Assembly: GCA_021780035.1 (NCBI GenBank)
Contig: JAJXZO010000013.1
Coordinates: 1-32,744 of the forward strand
Direction: 5' to 3'
Length of the DNA: 32,744 nt
Source: Pseudomonadota bacterium
GTDB lineage: Bacteria; Pseudomonadota; Alphaproteobacteria; Acetobacterales; Acetobacteraceae
Shown: positions 15,540 through 23,767 of the stretch, in pieces
Layout: each line of letters begins with the position of its first letter
Position numbering within the stretch: the stretch's first letter is position 1
Made by a program: the position numbers and the translations under genes
The notes under the pieces: generated by a model
Databases searched by the model: none
Told to the model about the DNA's origin: nothing
Seen by the model: only the letters and a program-made list of their open reading frames with translations

Positions 15540-16508
15540 GTGACGATTCCGGCGCTGGGGCATTCGGTGTGGATCGGCCCGCGCCTGCCGTGGGCCTACG
15601 CCTTCGCCGTACTCTCGGCGGCGCGGCAAGGCGGGCTCGACGAAATCGTCCTGCATCACACCGACGAACTGGCCGACGACGCGCCGGTGCGCAGCCTTGC
15701 GCGCGAGCCGGGCGTGCGGCTTGCCCGCACCGACCCCATCGCCCGCCTGTTGGAAGCGGGAGCCGCGCTCGGCACCGGCGAGGCTCTGGCCGATCTCTAC
15801 CGCCGGCTTCCCGGCCCGGTGGCGCGTGCGGACCTGCTGCGGGCCGCCATTCTTTATCTTGAAGGCGGCGTCTACCTCGATCTCGACACGGTGACGACGG
15901 CCTCCCTGCTTTCCCTGCTTTCCGCGCGGGCCTTCGTCGGTTCCGAGTTCATCGTCTGGCCGCTCGCCGTGCGCAATTCGCGCTCGCCCCTCGTGTGGGC
16001 GCGCCATCTCGGTCTCGATCTCGCGCGCAAGGCGATGCGGCGGATGCCGGACGGCTGGCGGGCGTTCCGCAAAGTCGAAAACCACTACTTTCGCGGCATC
16101 AACAACGCGGTGATGGGATGCGCGGCGGGAGATGCGTTCTTCGCGAAATACCTGGGTGCGATGCTGGCGCTGCCGCGCGAGAGTCAGGGGCGGCCCTACG
16201 CGCTGGGTCCGGATCTGCTGCAGGAACTCGCGGGTGCCGGCTCCCGCGATGGCCTCGTCGTGCACGCGCCCGGCGTGTTCTATCCGCTGGGGCCGGAAAT
16301 CTCCGCGCACTGGTTCCGCTTCCACCGCCGGGTGGACCTCTCGTCGGCGCTGCGGCCCGAAACGCGCATCGTGCACTGGTACGCCTCGGTGGGCGGCACG
16401 CCGCCGGTGGCGGACATCACCCCGGACTACGTGCGCCGGAATCGGGAGCGGCAGCTTTACAGCGCGCTGGTGTGGGCTGCCCTCGGCGGGCCTGCCGGCC
16501 TGCCCTGA
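15540..16508 (+). CDS. GT32-like DXD glycosyltransferase
   Basis: A 322-residue GT-A glycosyltransferase related to the family with the sugar-binding DXD region (OCH1, yeast SUR1/CSG1 and capsular enzymes). VWIGPRLPW at the N-terminus corresponds to the family's xWxG opening, RADLLRAAILYLEGGVYLDLDT contains the R-x6-Y-x2-GG-Y-D-D block with the metal-binding Asp114 and Asp116, and IVHWYASVG resembles the family's late His-Trp motif. A GTG at 15540 has GGAG about nine bases upstream and puts the conserved opening at the N-terminus; a GTG at 15504 is possible and adds 12 residues. It follows the radical SAM gene after 51 bases. Yeast SUR1 mannosylates inositol phosphoceramide, so the same role is attractive here, but the sugar is not readable. 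Confidence 0.8.
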   Translation: MTIPALGHSVWIGPRLPWAYAFAVLSAARQGGLDEIVLHHTDELADDAPVRSLAREPGVRLARTDPIARLLEAGAALGTGEALADLYRRLPGPVARADLLRAAILYLEGGVYLDLDTVTTASLLSLLSARAFVGSEFIVWPLAVRNSRSPLVWARHLGLDLARKAMRRMPDGWRAFRKVENHYFRGINNAVMGCAAGDAFFAKYLGAMLALPRESQGRPYALGPDLLQELAGAGSRDGLVVHAPGVFYPLGPEISAHWFRFHRRVDLSSALRPETRIVHWYASVGGTPPVADITPDYVRRNRERQLYSALVWAALGGPAGLP

Positions 16509-16810
16509 GCGCGCGTTCCGGCCCTCACACCCGCTGCCGCGCGGGCATGGCCGGCATGAAGGCGAAGGAGATCGCCGCGGCGCCGCGGCGCATTCCTGCC
16601 GATTGCGCGCCTCGTGGCCGACGCGCGGGCGTGTGCGCCGGCATAATAGATGCGAAATTCATCTATTCCGTGATAGGGGCGGAACGGGCGGGAATGCCCA
16701 GCCCGGGCACGCCGGCGTTGTTCGGGGCGGGACTTGGCTCGTATGCTTCCCTCCCGCGGCCGGCACGCCCGGCCGGAGCGGACATTCGGTTGCCTGAGAG
16801 GAGCGGACCC
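16509..16810. other. Intergenic region upstream of the gcvR-like gene
   Basis: About 300 bases separating the sphingolipid locus from the serine genes. I see no gene. It contains an AT-rich patch with a -10-like CATAAT and an 8-base inverted repeat (listed separately). Confidence 0.55.
16642..16667 (+). promoter_or_regulatory. -10-like element overlapped by an inverted repeat (operator candidate)
   Basis: AATAGATG (16645-16652) and CATCTATT (16660-16667) are perfect 8-base arms around a 7-base spacer. CATAAT (16642-16647) overlaps the left arm and differs from the -10 consensus at one position; the matching -35 is poor. In DNA this GC-rich, such an AT-rich dyad stands out and would suit a dimeric regulator controlling the downstream gcvR-like and sdaA genes. 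Confidence 0.4.
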
Positions 16811-17329
16811 ATGCAGACGCATCTCGTTCTCACCGTCATCGGCCGGGACCGGCCCGGGCTCGTCAGCGCCATCTCCGAAACCATCGCCGCCGAGGGAGGC
16901 AACTGGCTGGATACGCGCATGGCCAGCCTCGCGGGGCAGTTCGCCGGCATGCTGCTCGTCGCCGTCGCCTCGGAGAAGGCGGACGCGCTGGCGGCGGCGC
17001 TGCGCCGGCTGGAGGGGGAGGATCTGCGCCTCGTCATCGCGAGGAGCGACGCCGGGGCACCGGCCGCGGCCCGCACGGTCGGCCTGGATCTGGTCGGCCA
17101 CGACCGGCCGGGGATCGTGCGCGACCTCTCCCGCGTTCTCGCCGCGCAGAAGGTCAGCATCACCGAACTGGAAACCGAGAGAACCAGCGGCTCCTTCTCG
17201 GGCGAGCCGATGTTCCGGGCGCGGGCGCGGCTGACGCTGCCCGACGACCTCGACATCATGAAGCTGCGCCAGTCGATCGAGGCGCTGGCCAACGAAATGA
17301 TGGTCGACCTCTCGCTCGACGAGAAATGA
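16811..17329 (+). CDS. gcvR: GcvR-like double-ACT-domain protein
   Basis: A 172-residue protein made of two ACT domains. The first begins [19 protein letters not shown] and the second [20 protein letters not shown] near residue 95, both with the DRPG turn that binds small ligands such as amino acids. No DNA-binding domain is present. E. coli GcvR has this architecture and modulates the glycine-cleavage regulator GcvA by sensing glycine. The start ATG has AGGAG eight bases upstream. It precedes L-serine ammonia-lyase, which fits control of serine/glycine flux. Whether it acts with a GcvA homologue here cannot be seen, since none lies in the window. Confidence 0.8.
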   Translation: MQTHLVLTVIGRDRPGLVSAISETIAAEGGNWLDTRMASLAGQFAGMLLVAVASEKADALAAALRRLEGEDLRLVIARSDAGAPAAARTVGLDLVGHDRPGIVRDLSRVLAAQKVSITELETERTSGSFSGEPMFRARARLTLPDDLDIMKLRQSIEALANEMMVDLSLDEK

Positions 17330-17376
17330 CGGCACGGGAAGGCGGCGGCACCGGCCTTCCCGCCATGGGAGACACC

Positions 17377-18756
17377 ATGGCGACCAGCGCGCTCGACATC
17401 TTCAAGATCGGCATCGGCCCGTCGAGTTCGCACACGGTGGGGCCGATGCGGGCGGCGCGGCTGTTCGCACTCGCGCTTGCGGAAAGCGGCCTGCTCGGAG
17501 CGGTCTCCCGCCTGAAGTGCGAACTCTACGGCTCGCTCGGCGCCACCGGCAGGGGCCATGGCTCGGACCGGGCGGTGATGCTCGGCCTCGAGGGCGAGAC
17601 GCCCGACGCGGTCGACCCCGATGCCGTGGAGGCGCGCGTCGCCGCGATCCGCGAGCAGAAGTCGCTCAGCCTGCTCGGGCAACGGACGATCGTCTTCGAC
17701 GACCGGCAGGACCTCGTCCTGCACCGGCGCGAACGCCTGCCGCTGCATTCGAACGGCATGCGCTTCACCGCTTTCGGCGCGGCAGGCAACGCGCTGCGGT
17801 CCGACGTGTATTATTCCGTCGGCGGCGGTTTCGTGGTCGGGGAGCGCGGCGCGGAGACGGCGGCGGCGGCGAGCGAGGAAGTCCGCCTCGCGCATCCGTT
17901 CCGCACCGGCGAGGAACTGCTGCGCCACTGCCGGACGGAGGGGCGCGCCATCAGCGACCTGATGCTGGAGAACGAGCGCGCCTGGCGGGAGGAAGCGGAA
18001 ACCCGCGCGGCGCTGCTCGGCATCTGGCGGGTGATGGAAGCCTGCGTGCGGCACGGATGCGTGGCGGAAGGCGTGATGCCGGGAGGGCTGAAGGTGGAGC
18101 GCCGGGCGCCGGCGCTCTACCGCAAGCTTACCGGCGCGCCGGAGGCGAGCCTGCGCGACCCGCTCACGGTGATGGACTGGGTGAACCTCTACGCGCTGGC
18201 GGTGAACGAGGAGAACGCGTCGGGCGGGCGCGTGGTGACGGCGCCGACGAACGGCGCCGCCGGCATCGTGCCGGCGGTCCTGCACTACTACACCCGCTTC
18301 ACCCCGGGCGCGGACGAGGCGGGCGTGGTGTGCTTCCTGCTCACTGCCGCGGCGATCGGCATTCTCTACAAGGAGAACGCCTCGATCTCCGGCGCGGAGG
18401 TGGGCTGCCAGGGCGAGGTGGGCGTCGCCTGCTCGATGGCCGCCGGTGCGCTGGCGGAAGTGCTGGGCGGCACCCCCGATCAGGTGGAGAACGCCGCCGA
18501 GATCGGCATGGAGCACAATCTCGGCCTCACCTGCGATCCGGTGAATGGGCTGGTGCAGATCCCCTGCATCGAGCGCAACGCCATGGGCTCGATCAAGGCG
18601 ATCAACGCCGCCCGCATCGCCTTGCGCGGTGACGGGCGGCACTTCGTCTCGCTCGACCGCGTGATCCGCACGATGCGCGAGACCGGCGCCGACATGCGCA
18701 CGAAATACAAGGAAACCGCGCGCGGCGGCCTCGCGGTGAACGTCATCGAGTGCTGA
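17377..18756 (+). CDS. sdaA: L-serine ammonia-lyase (iron-sulfur)
   Basis: A 459-residue one-chain L-serine dehydratase converting serine to pyruvate and ammonia in the cytoplasm with a [4Fe-4S] cluster. The N-terminal beta domain opens with [18 protein letters not shown]; the alpha domain carries [14 protein letters not shown] and the cluster cysteines in [12 protein letters not shown] and [20 protein letters not shown] choose the ATG at 17377, which has GGGAGA just upstream and the normal short lead before the conserved block; an ATG at 17326 overlaps the gcvR stop and is possible. The enzyme competes for the serine used by SPT nearby. It ends 10 bases from the convergent MarR gene. Confidence 0.94.
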   Translation: MATSALDIFKIGIGPSSSHTVGPMRAARLFALALAESGLLGAVSRLKCELYGSLGATGRGHGSDRAVMLGLEGETPDAVDPDAVEARVAAIREQKSLSLLGQRTIVFDDRQDLVLHRRERLPLHSNGMRFTAFGAAGNALRSDVYYSVGGGFVVGERGAETAAAASEEVRLAHPFRTGEELLRHCRTEGRAISDLMLENERAWREEAETRAALLGIWRVMEACVRHGCVAEGVMPGGLKVERRAPALYRKLTGAPEASLRDPLTVMDWVNLYALAVNEENASGGRVVTAPTNGAAGIVPAVLHYYTRFTPGADEAGVVCFLLTAAAIGILYKENASISGAEVGCQGEVGVACSMAAGALAEVLGGTPDQVENAAEIGMEHNLGLTCDPVNGLVQIPCIERNAMGSIKAINAARIALRGDGRHFVSLDRVIRTMRETGADMRTKYKETARGGLAVNVIEC

Positions 18757-18766
18757 GAGCGGCGGC

Positions 18767-19216
18767 TCAGGCCTCCTCGCCCTGCCACGAGGCGAAGGAC
18801 GCGAGCGCGCGGCCGAGAAGCCGGTGCAGCTGCTGCCATTCCTCGGGCTGCAGTTCGGCGAACATCTCGCGCTCCAGCGCGCGGCCGATGCGCTCGGCCT
18901 CCTTCCATGCGCGCAGCCCCTCCTTCGTCAAGTAGAGGCGGTGTAGCCGGTTGTCCTGCGGGTCCTGGCTGCGGGCGATGAGGCCGCGCTCCTCCAGCAC
19001 GGCGAGGTTCTTGGACAATAGCGTCTTGTCCAGCACCAGCTTGTGGCGCAGGTCGGTGGCGGCGATGCCGGGCAGGTCGTGCAGCAGGCGGAGGATGCGC
19101 AGTTCCTTGATGCGCAGGCCGATACTGTCGCCGTAACGATTGTCGGCGGCCTTGCTGGCCATGGTCTTCAGCAGGTCGAGCTTGAAGGTAAGATAGGGTA
19201 GCTCTTTGTCTTTCAT
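18767..19216 (-). CDS. MarR-family transcriptional regulator
   Basis: A 149-residue winged-helix regulator. LRIKELRILRLLHDLPGIAA, the recognition region KTLLSKNLAVLEERGLIAR and the wing DPQDNRLHRLYLTKEG are typical of MarR proteins, which act as dimers and release DNA on binding small aromatic or other ligands. It is the last gene of a minus-strand group behind the M20 hydrolase (80-base gap) and the MFS transporter, so it probably controls that transporter/hydrolase pair. The ligand is unknown. Confidence 0.88.
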   Translation of the reverse strand: MKDKELPYLTFKLDLLKTMASKAADNRYGDSIGLRIKELRILRLLHDLPGIAATDLRHKLVLDKTLLSKNLAVLEERGLIARSQDPQDNRLHRLYLTKEGLRAWKEAERIGRALEREMFAELQPEEWQQLHRLLGRALASFASWQGEEA

Positions 19217-19296
19217 CGCGGGCGTTTCCGGCGGGACGGGAAAGCCTATACCCGCCCGCCGGGGTTCGCCAAGCGTCGTGCCGGACGCGGTGGATG

Positions 19297-20454
19297 TCAT
19301 CGCAGCCAGGATTCCGCCAGCGCCACCCAGTAGGCCGCGCCGATGGGCAGGTTGCGGTCCTCGAAGCGGTACATGGGGTGATGCGGCATCGGGGTGTCGC
19401 CGTTGCCGATGAAGGCGTACACCGACGGCAGGCGCTCGGCGACGAAGGCGAAGTCCTCGCTGCCCATGAAGGTGGGTCCGGGGTTCACCACGTTGTCGTC
19501 GCCAAGCAGGGCGCGGGCGATTTGGGTGCAGGATTCGGTCTGCGCGGGGTCGTTCAGCAGCACCGCGCCCGCCGTGCCCTCGCGGATTTCGTTGCCGGCA
19601 CCGTAGCAGGCGGCCTGCGCCGCGGTGATCGCCTTTATGCGGCCCAGCACCAGGGCGCGGGTTTCGGGCGAGGCGCTGCGAACGCTGATGCGCAAGGTCG
19701 CCGATTGTGGAATGACGTTGGCGGCGTCTCCGGCGAGCAGCGCGCCCACGGAAACCACGGCGGCGTCGTGCGGCGCGACATTGCGCGAGACGACGGTCTG
19801 CAGCGCCATCACCAGCGAGGCGGCGGCAACCACCGGGTCGATGCTCTTCTCCGGCATCGAGCCGTGGCTGCCCTTGCCGGTGAGCACGATCTCCCAGTTG
19901 TCGACTGCCGCCATCACCGGACCGGCAGTGAAGTACAGCTTCCCTTGTTCCAGACCCGGCATGTTGTGCAGGCCGAACGCGGCCTGCATCGGGAAGCGCT
20001 CCAGCAGGCCGTCCTTCAGCATGGCGAGCGCGCCGTCCATCGTCTCCTCCGCGGGTTGGAAGATCAGGCGGACGGTGCCGTCGAAGTGCCGCGTGCGCGC
20101 GAGGTGCCGGGCGGCGCCGAGCAGCATGGCGGTATGGCCGTCGTGGCCGCAGGCGTGCGAGCGGCCGGGGATCTCGCTCTTGTCGGCGTTCTCGGCCATC
20201 TCGGGGATGGGCAGCGCGTCGGTGTCGGCGCGCAGGCCGATGGCGCGGGCGGAGGTGCCGGCGCTGATCGAGGCGACGACGCCGGTGCCGCCCACGCCTT
20301 CCGTCACCTCGCAGCCGAAGCCGCGCAGCAGGCCGGCGATGGTGGCGGCCGTCTCGTGCTCGTGCAGGGCGAGTTCCGGCCGGCGGTGGAGGGCGTGCCG
20401 CCACGCGGCGATCTCGTCACGCTCGGCGGTCAGTGTTTCCAGCAAGGCATGCAT
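19297..20454 (-). CDS. M20-family amidohydrolase (N-acyl amino acid / hippurate hydrolase type)
   Basis: A 385-residue metal-dependent hydrolase of the M20D group. The metal-binding segments HACGHDGH and FQPAEE and the late GSEDFAF are present, and a dimerisation lid domain lies between about 185 and 295 (NWEIVLTGKGSHGSMP). Such enzymes cut the amide of N-acylated amino acids or hippurate-like compounds in the cytoplasm. AGGAGA lies eight bases before the ATG, giving a strong start. It follows the MFS transporter by 36 bases, suggesting that the transporter moves its substrate or product. The exact substrate cannot be deduced. Confidence 0.88.
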   Translation of the reverse strand: MHALLETLTAERDEIAAWRHALHRRPELALHEHETAATIAGLLRGFGCEVTEGVGGTGVVASISAGTSARAIGLRADTDALPIPEMAENADKSEIPGRSHACGHDGHTAMLLGAARHLARTRHFDGTVRLIFQPAEETMDGALAMLKDGLLERFPMQAAFGLHNMPGLEQGKLYFTAGPVMAAVDNWEIVLTGKGSHGSMPEKSIDPVVAAASLVMALQTVVSRNVAPHDAAVVSVGALLAGDAANVIPQSATLRISVRSASPETRALVLGRIKAITAAQAACYGAGNEIREGTAGAVLLNDPAQTESCTQIARALLGDDNVVNPGPTFMGSEDFAFVAERLPSVYAFIGNGDTPMPHHPMYRFEDRNLPIGAAYWVALAESWLR

Positions 20455-20490
20455 GGGTGGGTCTCCTGGAGATGGAGGGTGAAGGGACGG

Positions 20491-21717
20491 TCAGGCGCGC
20501 CTGACCTTGGGGATGGTCAGCATGATCGACAGGATCGCGACCACGACCATGAAGACGTTGAACAGCAGCGCGATCATCGCCGCCTGCCGGACCGCGAGGT
20601 TGTCCTGCCGGCCGACGAAGATGACGACATCCTGCAGCCAGTTGATGCTTGCCGGGTTGGCGCTGAGCGCGGTGAAGATGGAGGCGGAAATCGCCACGCC
20701 GAAGGCGCCGCCGAGGGAGGAGGCCATCTTGTAGATGCCGGCACCCGTTCCGGCCTGGCTCGCCGGCAGGCTGGAGAGCGCGGCGTCGGTGGAAGGCGTG
20801 GCGTAGAAGGCAAGCCCGACGCCGAACAGCGCATAGGCGACGACGGCGAGGATCTTGTAGTCGACGAGCATCAGGTTCGAGGGCGTCAGCAGCAGGATCG
20901 ACAGCCCGGTGATGAGGGAGCCCCACACCATCGGCTTGCGCGAACCGAAGCGCTGCAGCAGCTTTTCGCCGACGCGGAGGAAGGCGATGATGGCCACCGC
21001 GTAGCCGAGGGTGAGCATGCCCGCCTGCTGGGCGGTCATGTTGCCGCCGATCTGCACCAGTTGCAGGGAAACGATGAGCGTGCCGGCGACGCCGTTCGGC
21101 AGGAAGTTGGAGATGGTGGCGCCGGCGCAGGTCTGGTTCTCGAACAGCCTGAAGTCCACGAACGCGTGCGGGTTGCCCGATTCCAGCCACAGGAAGATCG
21201 AACCGAAGGCGGCGGTGGTGGCGATCAGGAGAAGGATGGGCAGGCCGGTCCAGCCGATCTTGTAGCCCTGGGTAACGACGATCTGCAGCGCCACCATGGT
21301 GACCATGAAAGAGAGCACGCCGAGAAGGTCGAACTTGTAGTCGCGCCCGCCCTCGGCCTTGTTTTCCGGCGTTCCCCGCATCAGCAGCAGGCCGACCAGG
21401 GAGACGACGATCGAACCGAAGAAGATATAGCGCCAGCCGAGGTTCTGCGCCACCAGGCCGCCGAACAGGGCGCACACGCCCGATCCGCCCCACGAGCCGA
21501 TGGACCACAGGCTCACCGCGCGCTGCTGCTTCGCGCCGTCCCAGTAGGTTTTCACCAGGGCGAGGCCGCCGATGACGACGATGAAGATGCCGGAGAACAG
21601 CGCGGTGATGACGCCCATGATGTCCATGGTGCTGGCGGGAAGGCCGAGGTCGTGGCCCATGGCCGGCGCGACGTTCAGCGTCGTCTGGGCGAATATCCAG
21701 AAAGTGATGACGCCCAT
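20491..21717 (-). CDS. MFS transporter (DHA2-like), N-terminus uncertain
   Basis: A major-facilitator membrane transporter of at least 408 residues, of the drug:H+ antiporter-2 (EmrB-like, 14-helix) type, with TM helices throughout and SLWSIGSWGGSGVCALFGG in the early helices. The first possible ATG is inside TM1. The same frame is open upstream and encodes APYKGNYRLLFGII, which I recognise as the usual beginning of such proteins, but no ATG, GTG or TTG occurs in that frame for at least 180 bases. An ATT at 21781-21783 behind AGAGAA is one unorthodox candidate. The gene may therefore use a rare start, have lost its start codon, or carry an error. It leads the hydrolase and MarR genes. Confidence 0.8.
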   Translation of the reverse strand: MGVITFWIFAQTTLNVAPAMGHDLGLPASTMDIMGVITALFSGIFIVVIGGLALVKTYWDGAKQQRAVSLWSIGSWGGSGVCALFGGLVAQNLGWRYIFFGSIVVSLVGLLLMRGTPENKAEGGRDYKFDLLGVLSFMVTMVALQIVVTQGYKIGWTGLPILLLIATTAAFGSIFLWLESGNPHAFVDFRLFENQTCAGATISNFLPNGVAGTLIVSLQLVQIGGNMTAQQAGMLTLGYAVAIIAFLRVGEKLLQRFGSRKPMVWGSLITGLSILLLTPSNLMLVDYKILAVVAYALFGVGLAFYATPSTDAALSSLPASQAGTGAGIYKMASSLGGAFGVAISASIFTALSANPASINWLQDVVIFVGRQDNLAVRQAAMIALLFNVFMVVVAILSIMLTIPKVRRA

Positions 21718-21934
21718 GATGATGCCGAAGAGGAGTCGGTAGTTGCCCTTGTATGGGGCTAATGCTTCCGTAACGGGTGGAATGTTTCTCTGATCGTCTG
21801 AATAATGCGGTGTTTCGGTGCGTCCGTGTTCGCGCTGGCGTGGCTGCCCGGGCGGTTCGAATGGTCGGCTTCGGCTTTCCGGCGGCGAGGCCGCCGCGAG
21901 CGGTGAACGGTCCGGACAGCCCGGCGGGGAGCGG

Positions 21935-23764
21935 TCAGTACACCTTGGTGGTCATGGTGATCTCGCTCCAGACCTCCTCGACCGTTCGCGTCGTCGCCGC
22001 GCGCCGGTCGGTGTATTCGGTATGCAGGAGGTGGTGGGCGCGCTCGGAACAGGGCTTGCCCAGGAAGTCGCGGTAGAGCGCCTGCACCTGCAGATTGTTG
22101 TGCGACTGCCGCGCCCGGGTGGCGCGGTCGATGTCGAACAGCGTGCCTCGCCGCGTGAGCGCGTGGCGCAGATACGCCTTCTTCGAGCGCAGCGTGCCGC
22201 CGCCGTCCACGCAGCCGCCGGGGCAGGCCATCACCTCGATGAAGTCGAGGTCGCACGCGCCCGAGAGCACCGCCTCGACGATCTCGCGCGTGGCCTTCAG
22301 CCCGTGGCACATCGCCACCTTCACCGTGCTGATGTCGCCGCCGAGCGCCACGGAGGCGGTGCGCACGCCCTCGAAGCCGCGCAACTGCTCAAGCTCGATC
22401 CTCTCCAGTTCGCGGCCGTTCAGCACGTGGTAGATGGTGCGGAGCGCCGCCTCCATCACGCCGCCGGTGGTGCCGAATATGGCCCCGGCGCCGGAGAACT
22501 CGCTCATGTAGGGGTTGTCGAACTCCGAAGGTTCCAGGGCGGCGAAGTCGATGCCCTCGCGCCGCAGCAGGCGCGCGAACTCGCGCGTGGTCAGCACCAC
22601 GTCCACTTCCGGAACGCCGTCGCGGGCAAGCTGCGGGCGCACCGCCTCGTCCTTCTTCGCCGTGCAGGGCATGATGGACACCACACGCACGCGCGCCGCG
22701 TCGAAGCCCATCCGCTGCGGCAGGTAGGTCTTGGCGATGGTCCCCAGCGCCTGCTGCGGCGATTTCGTCGAGGAAAGCATCGGCAGAATCGCCGGATAGT
22801 GGCGTTCGGCGAAGTTCACCCACGCCGGGCAGCAGGAGGTGAAGGTCGGCCGCTTGCCCGCCGCCAGCCTGCCGATCAGTTCCGTACCTTCCTCCATCAC
22901 CACGAGATCGGCGGCAAAGTTGGTGTCGAGCACCACGTCGAAGCCGAGGCGGCGGCAGGCGGCGATGATCTTCCCCTGCACGTTGGTGCCGGGCGGCAGG
23001 CCGAACTCCTCGCCGAATGCCACGCGCAGCGCCGGGGCGAACTGCACCACGGCGGTTACAGCGGGGTCGTAGAGATAGTCGATCACCCGCTCGGTCTCGT
23101 CGCGCTCGCCGAGTGCGCCGGTGGGGCACACCAGCACGCACTGGCCGCAGGTGACGCACGGGGACTCTTTCTGGGAAAGCCCGTCGCGCAGGCCGACGCT
23201 GGTGTCGTGGCCGGTGCCGCTCACCACCAGGGCGTCCACGCCCTGGCCGTGGCGGCAGACGGCGACGCAGCGCTGGCAGCGCACGCAACGGCGCATGTTG
23301 CGGATCAGCGCCGGGGAGGAGGTGTCGATCGGCCTCCGCGCCAGCAGTTCCGCGTCGGCATAGGTGTCGTGCTCGAGGCCGACGAACTGGGCGAGGTCCT
23401 GCAATTCGCAGTTGCCGTGCCGGATGCAGGTGGCGCACTCGTGGTCGTGGTCAGCGAACAGCAGTTCCACCTGCAGGCGCTGCATCTCGCGCACCTTGGG
23501 CGTGCGCGTCATCACTTCCATGCCGTCCTGCACCGGGGTGTTGCAGGAGGTGAGGATCATCGTCCGTTCCTGCTCCGGCACCCGCGCCTCCACCAGGCAC
23601 ACGCGGCAGGTGCCGGGCGCGTGGTCGATGTCGTCGAGTTCGCAGAGCGTGGGGATGTAGAAGCCGTGGCGCCGGGCGCAGTGCAGGATCGTCTCGTTGG
23701 GTTCCGCTGCTACGGGCTTGCCGTTGAAGCTGACACGGAGCGTGGCGGCCGGTTCGTTGTCCAT
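21935..23764 (-). CDS. hydA: [FeFe]-hydrogenase catalytic subunit
   Basis: A 609-residue [FeFe]-hydrogenase that interconverts protons and H2 at the H-cluster. In order: an N-terminal [2Fe-2S] ferredoxin domain (LCELDDI, CRVCLVEA); the His-ligated [4Fe-4S] site HDHECATCIRHGNC; two [4Fe-4S] clusters in CVRCQRCVAVC and CVTCGQCVLVC; then the H-cluster motifs TSCCPAW, MPCTAKKDE and EVMACPGGCVDGGG, followed by the small C-terminal domain. All H-cluster cysteines are present, so it looks active. No twin-arginine or other signal is seen, hence cytoplasmic. It begins three bases after the NuoF/GltD-like partner. That partner is the hallmark I associate with the poorly known GltD-linked (A2) group. 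Confidence 0.95.
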   Translation of the reverse strand: MDNEPAATLRVSFNGKPVAAEPNETILHCARRHGFYIPTLCELDDIDHAPGTCRVCLVEARVPEQERTMILTSCNTPVQDGMEVMTRTPKVREMQRLQVELLFADHDHECATCIRHGNCELQDLAQFVGLEHDTYADAELLARRPIDTSSPALIRNMRRCVRCQRCVAVCRHGQGVDALVVSGTGHDTSVGLRDGLSQKESPCVTCGQCVLVCPTGALGERDETERVIDYLYDPAVTAVVQFAPALRVAFGEEFGLPPGTNVQGKIIAACRRLGFDVVLDTNFAADLVVMEEGTELIGRLAAGKRPTFTSCCPAWVNFAERHYPAILPMLSSTKSPQQALGTIAKTYLPQRMGFDAARVRVVSIMPCTAKKDEAVRPQLARDGVPEVDVVLTTREFARLLRREGIDFAALEPSEFDNPYMSEFSGAGAIFGTTGGVMEAALRTIYHVLNGRELERIELEQLRGFEGVRTASVALGGDISTVKVAMCHGLKATREIVEAVLSGACDLDFIEVMACPGGCVDGGGTLRSKKAYLRHALTRRGTLFDIDRATRARQSHNNLQVQALYRDFLGKPCSERAHHLLHTEYTDRRAATTRTVEEVWSEITMTTKVY

Positions 23765-23767
23765 GGC

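Noticed and set aside
16770-16811. GCCTGAGAGG upstream of the gcvR-like gene, resembling part of a glycine riboswitch when read on the other strand
   Set aside because: The rest of the aptamer consensus is absent and the resembling piece is on the strand opposite to gcvR and sdaA.
18753-18770. CTGAG/CTCAG stem between sdaA and the MarR gene as a terminator
   Set aside because: Five base pairs with no T-run and overlap with both stop codons; too weak to list.
21768-21776. CCGTAACGG dyad upstream of the MFS gene as a MarR operator
   Set aside because: Arms are only four bases long, and the site falls within the probable coding extension of the transporter.
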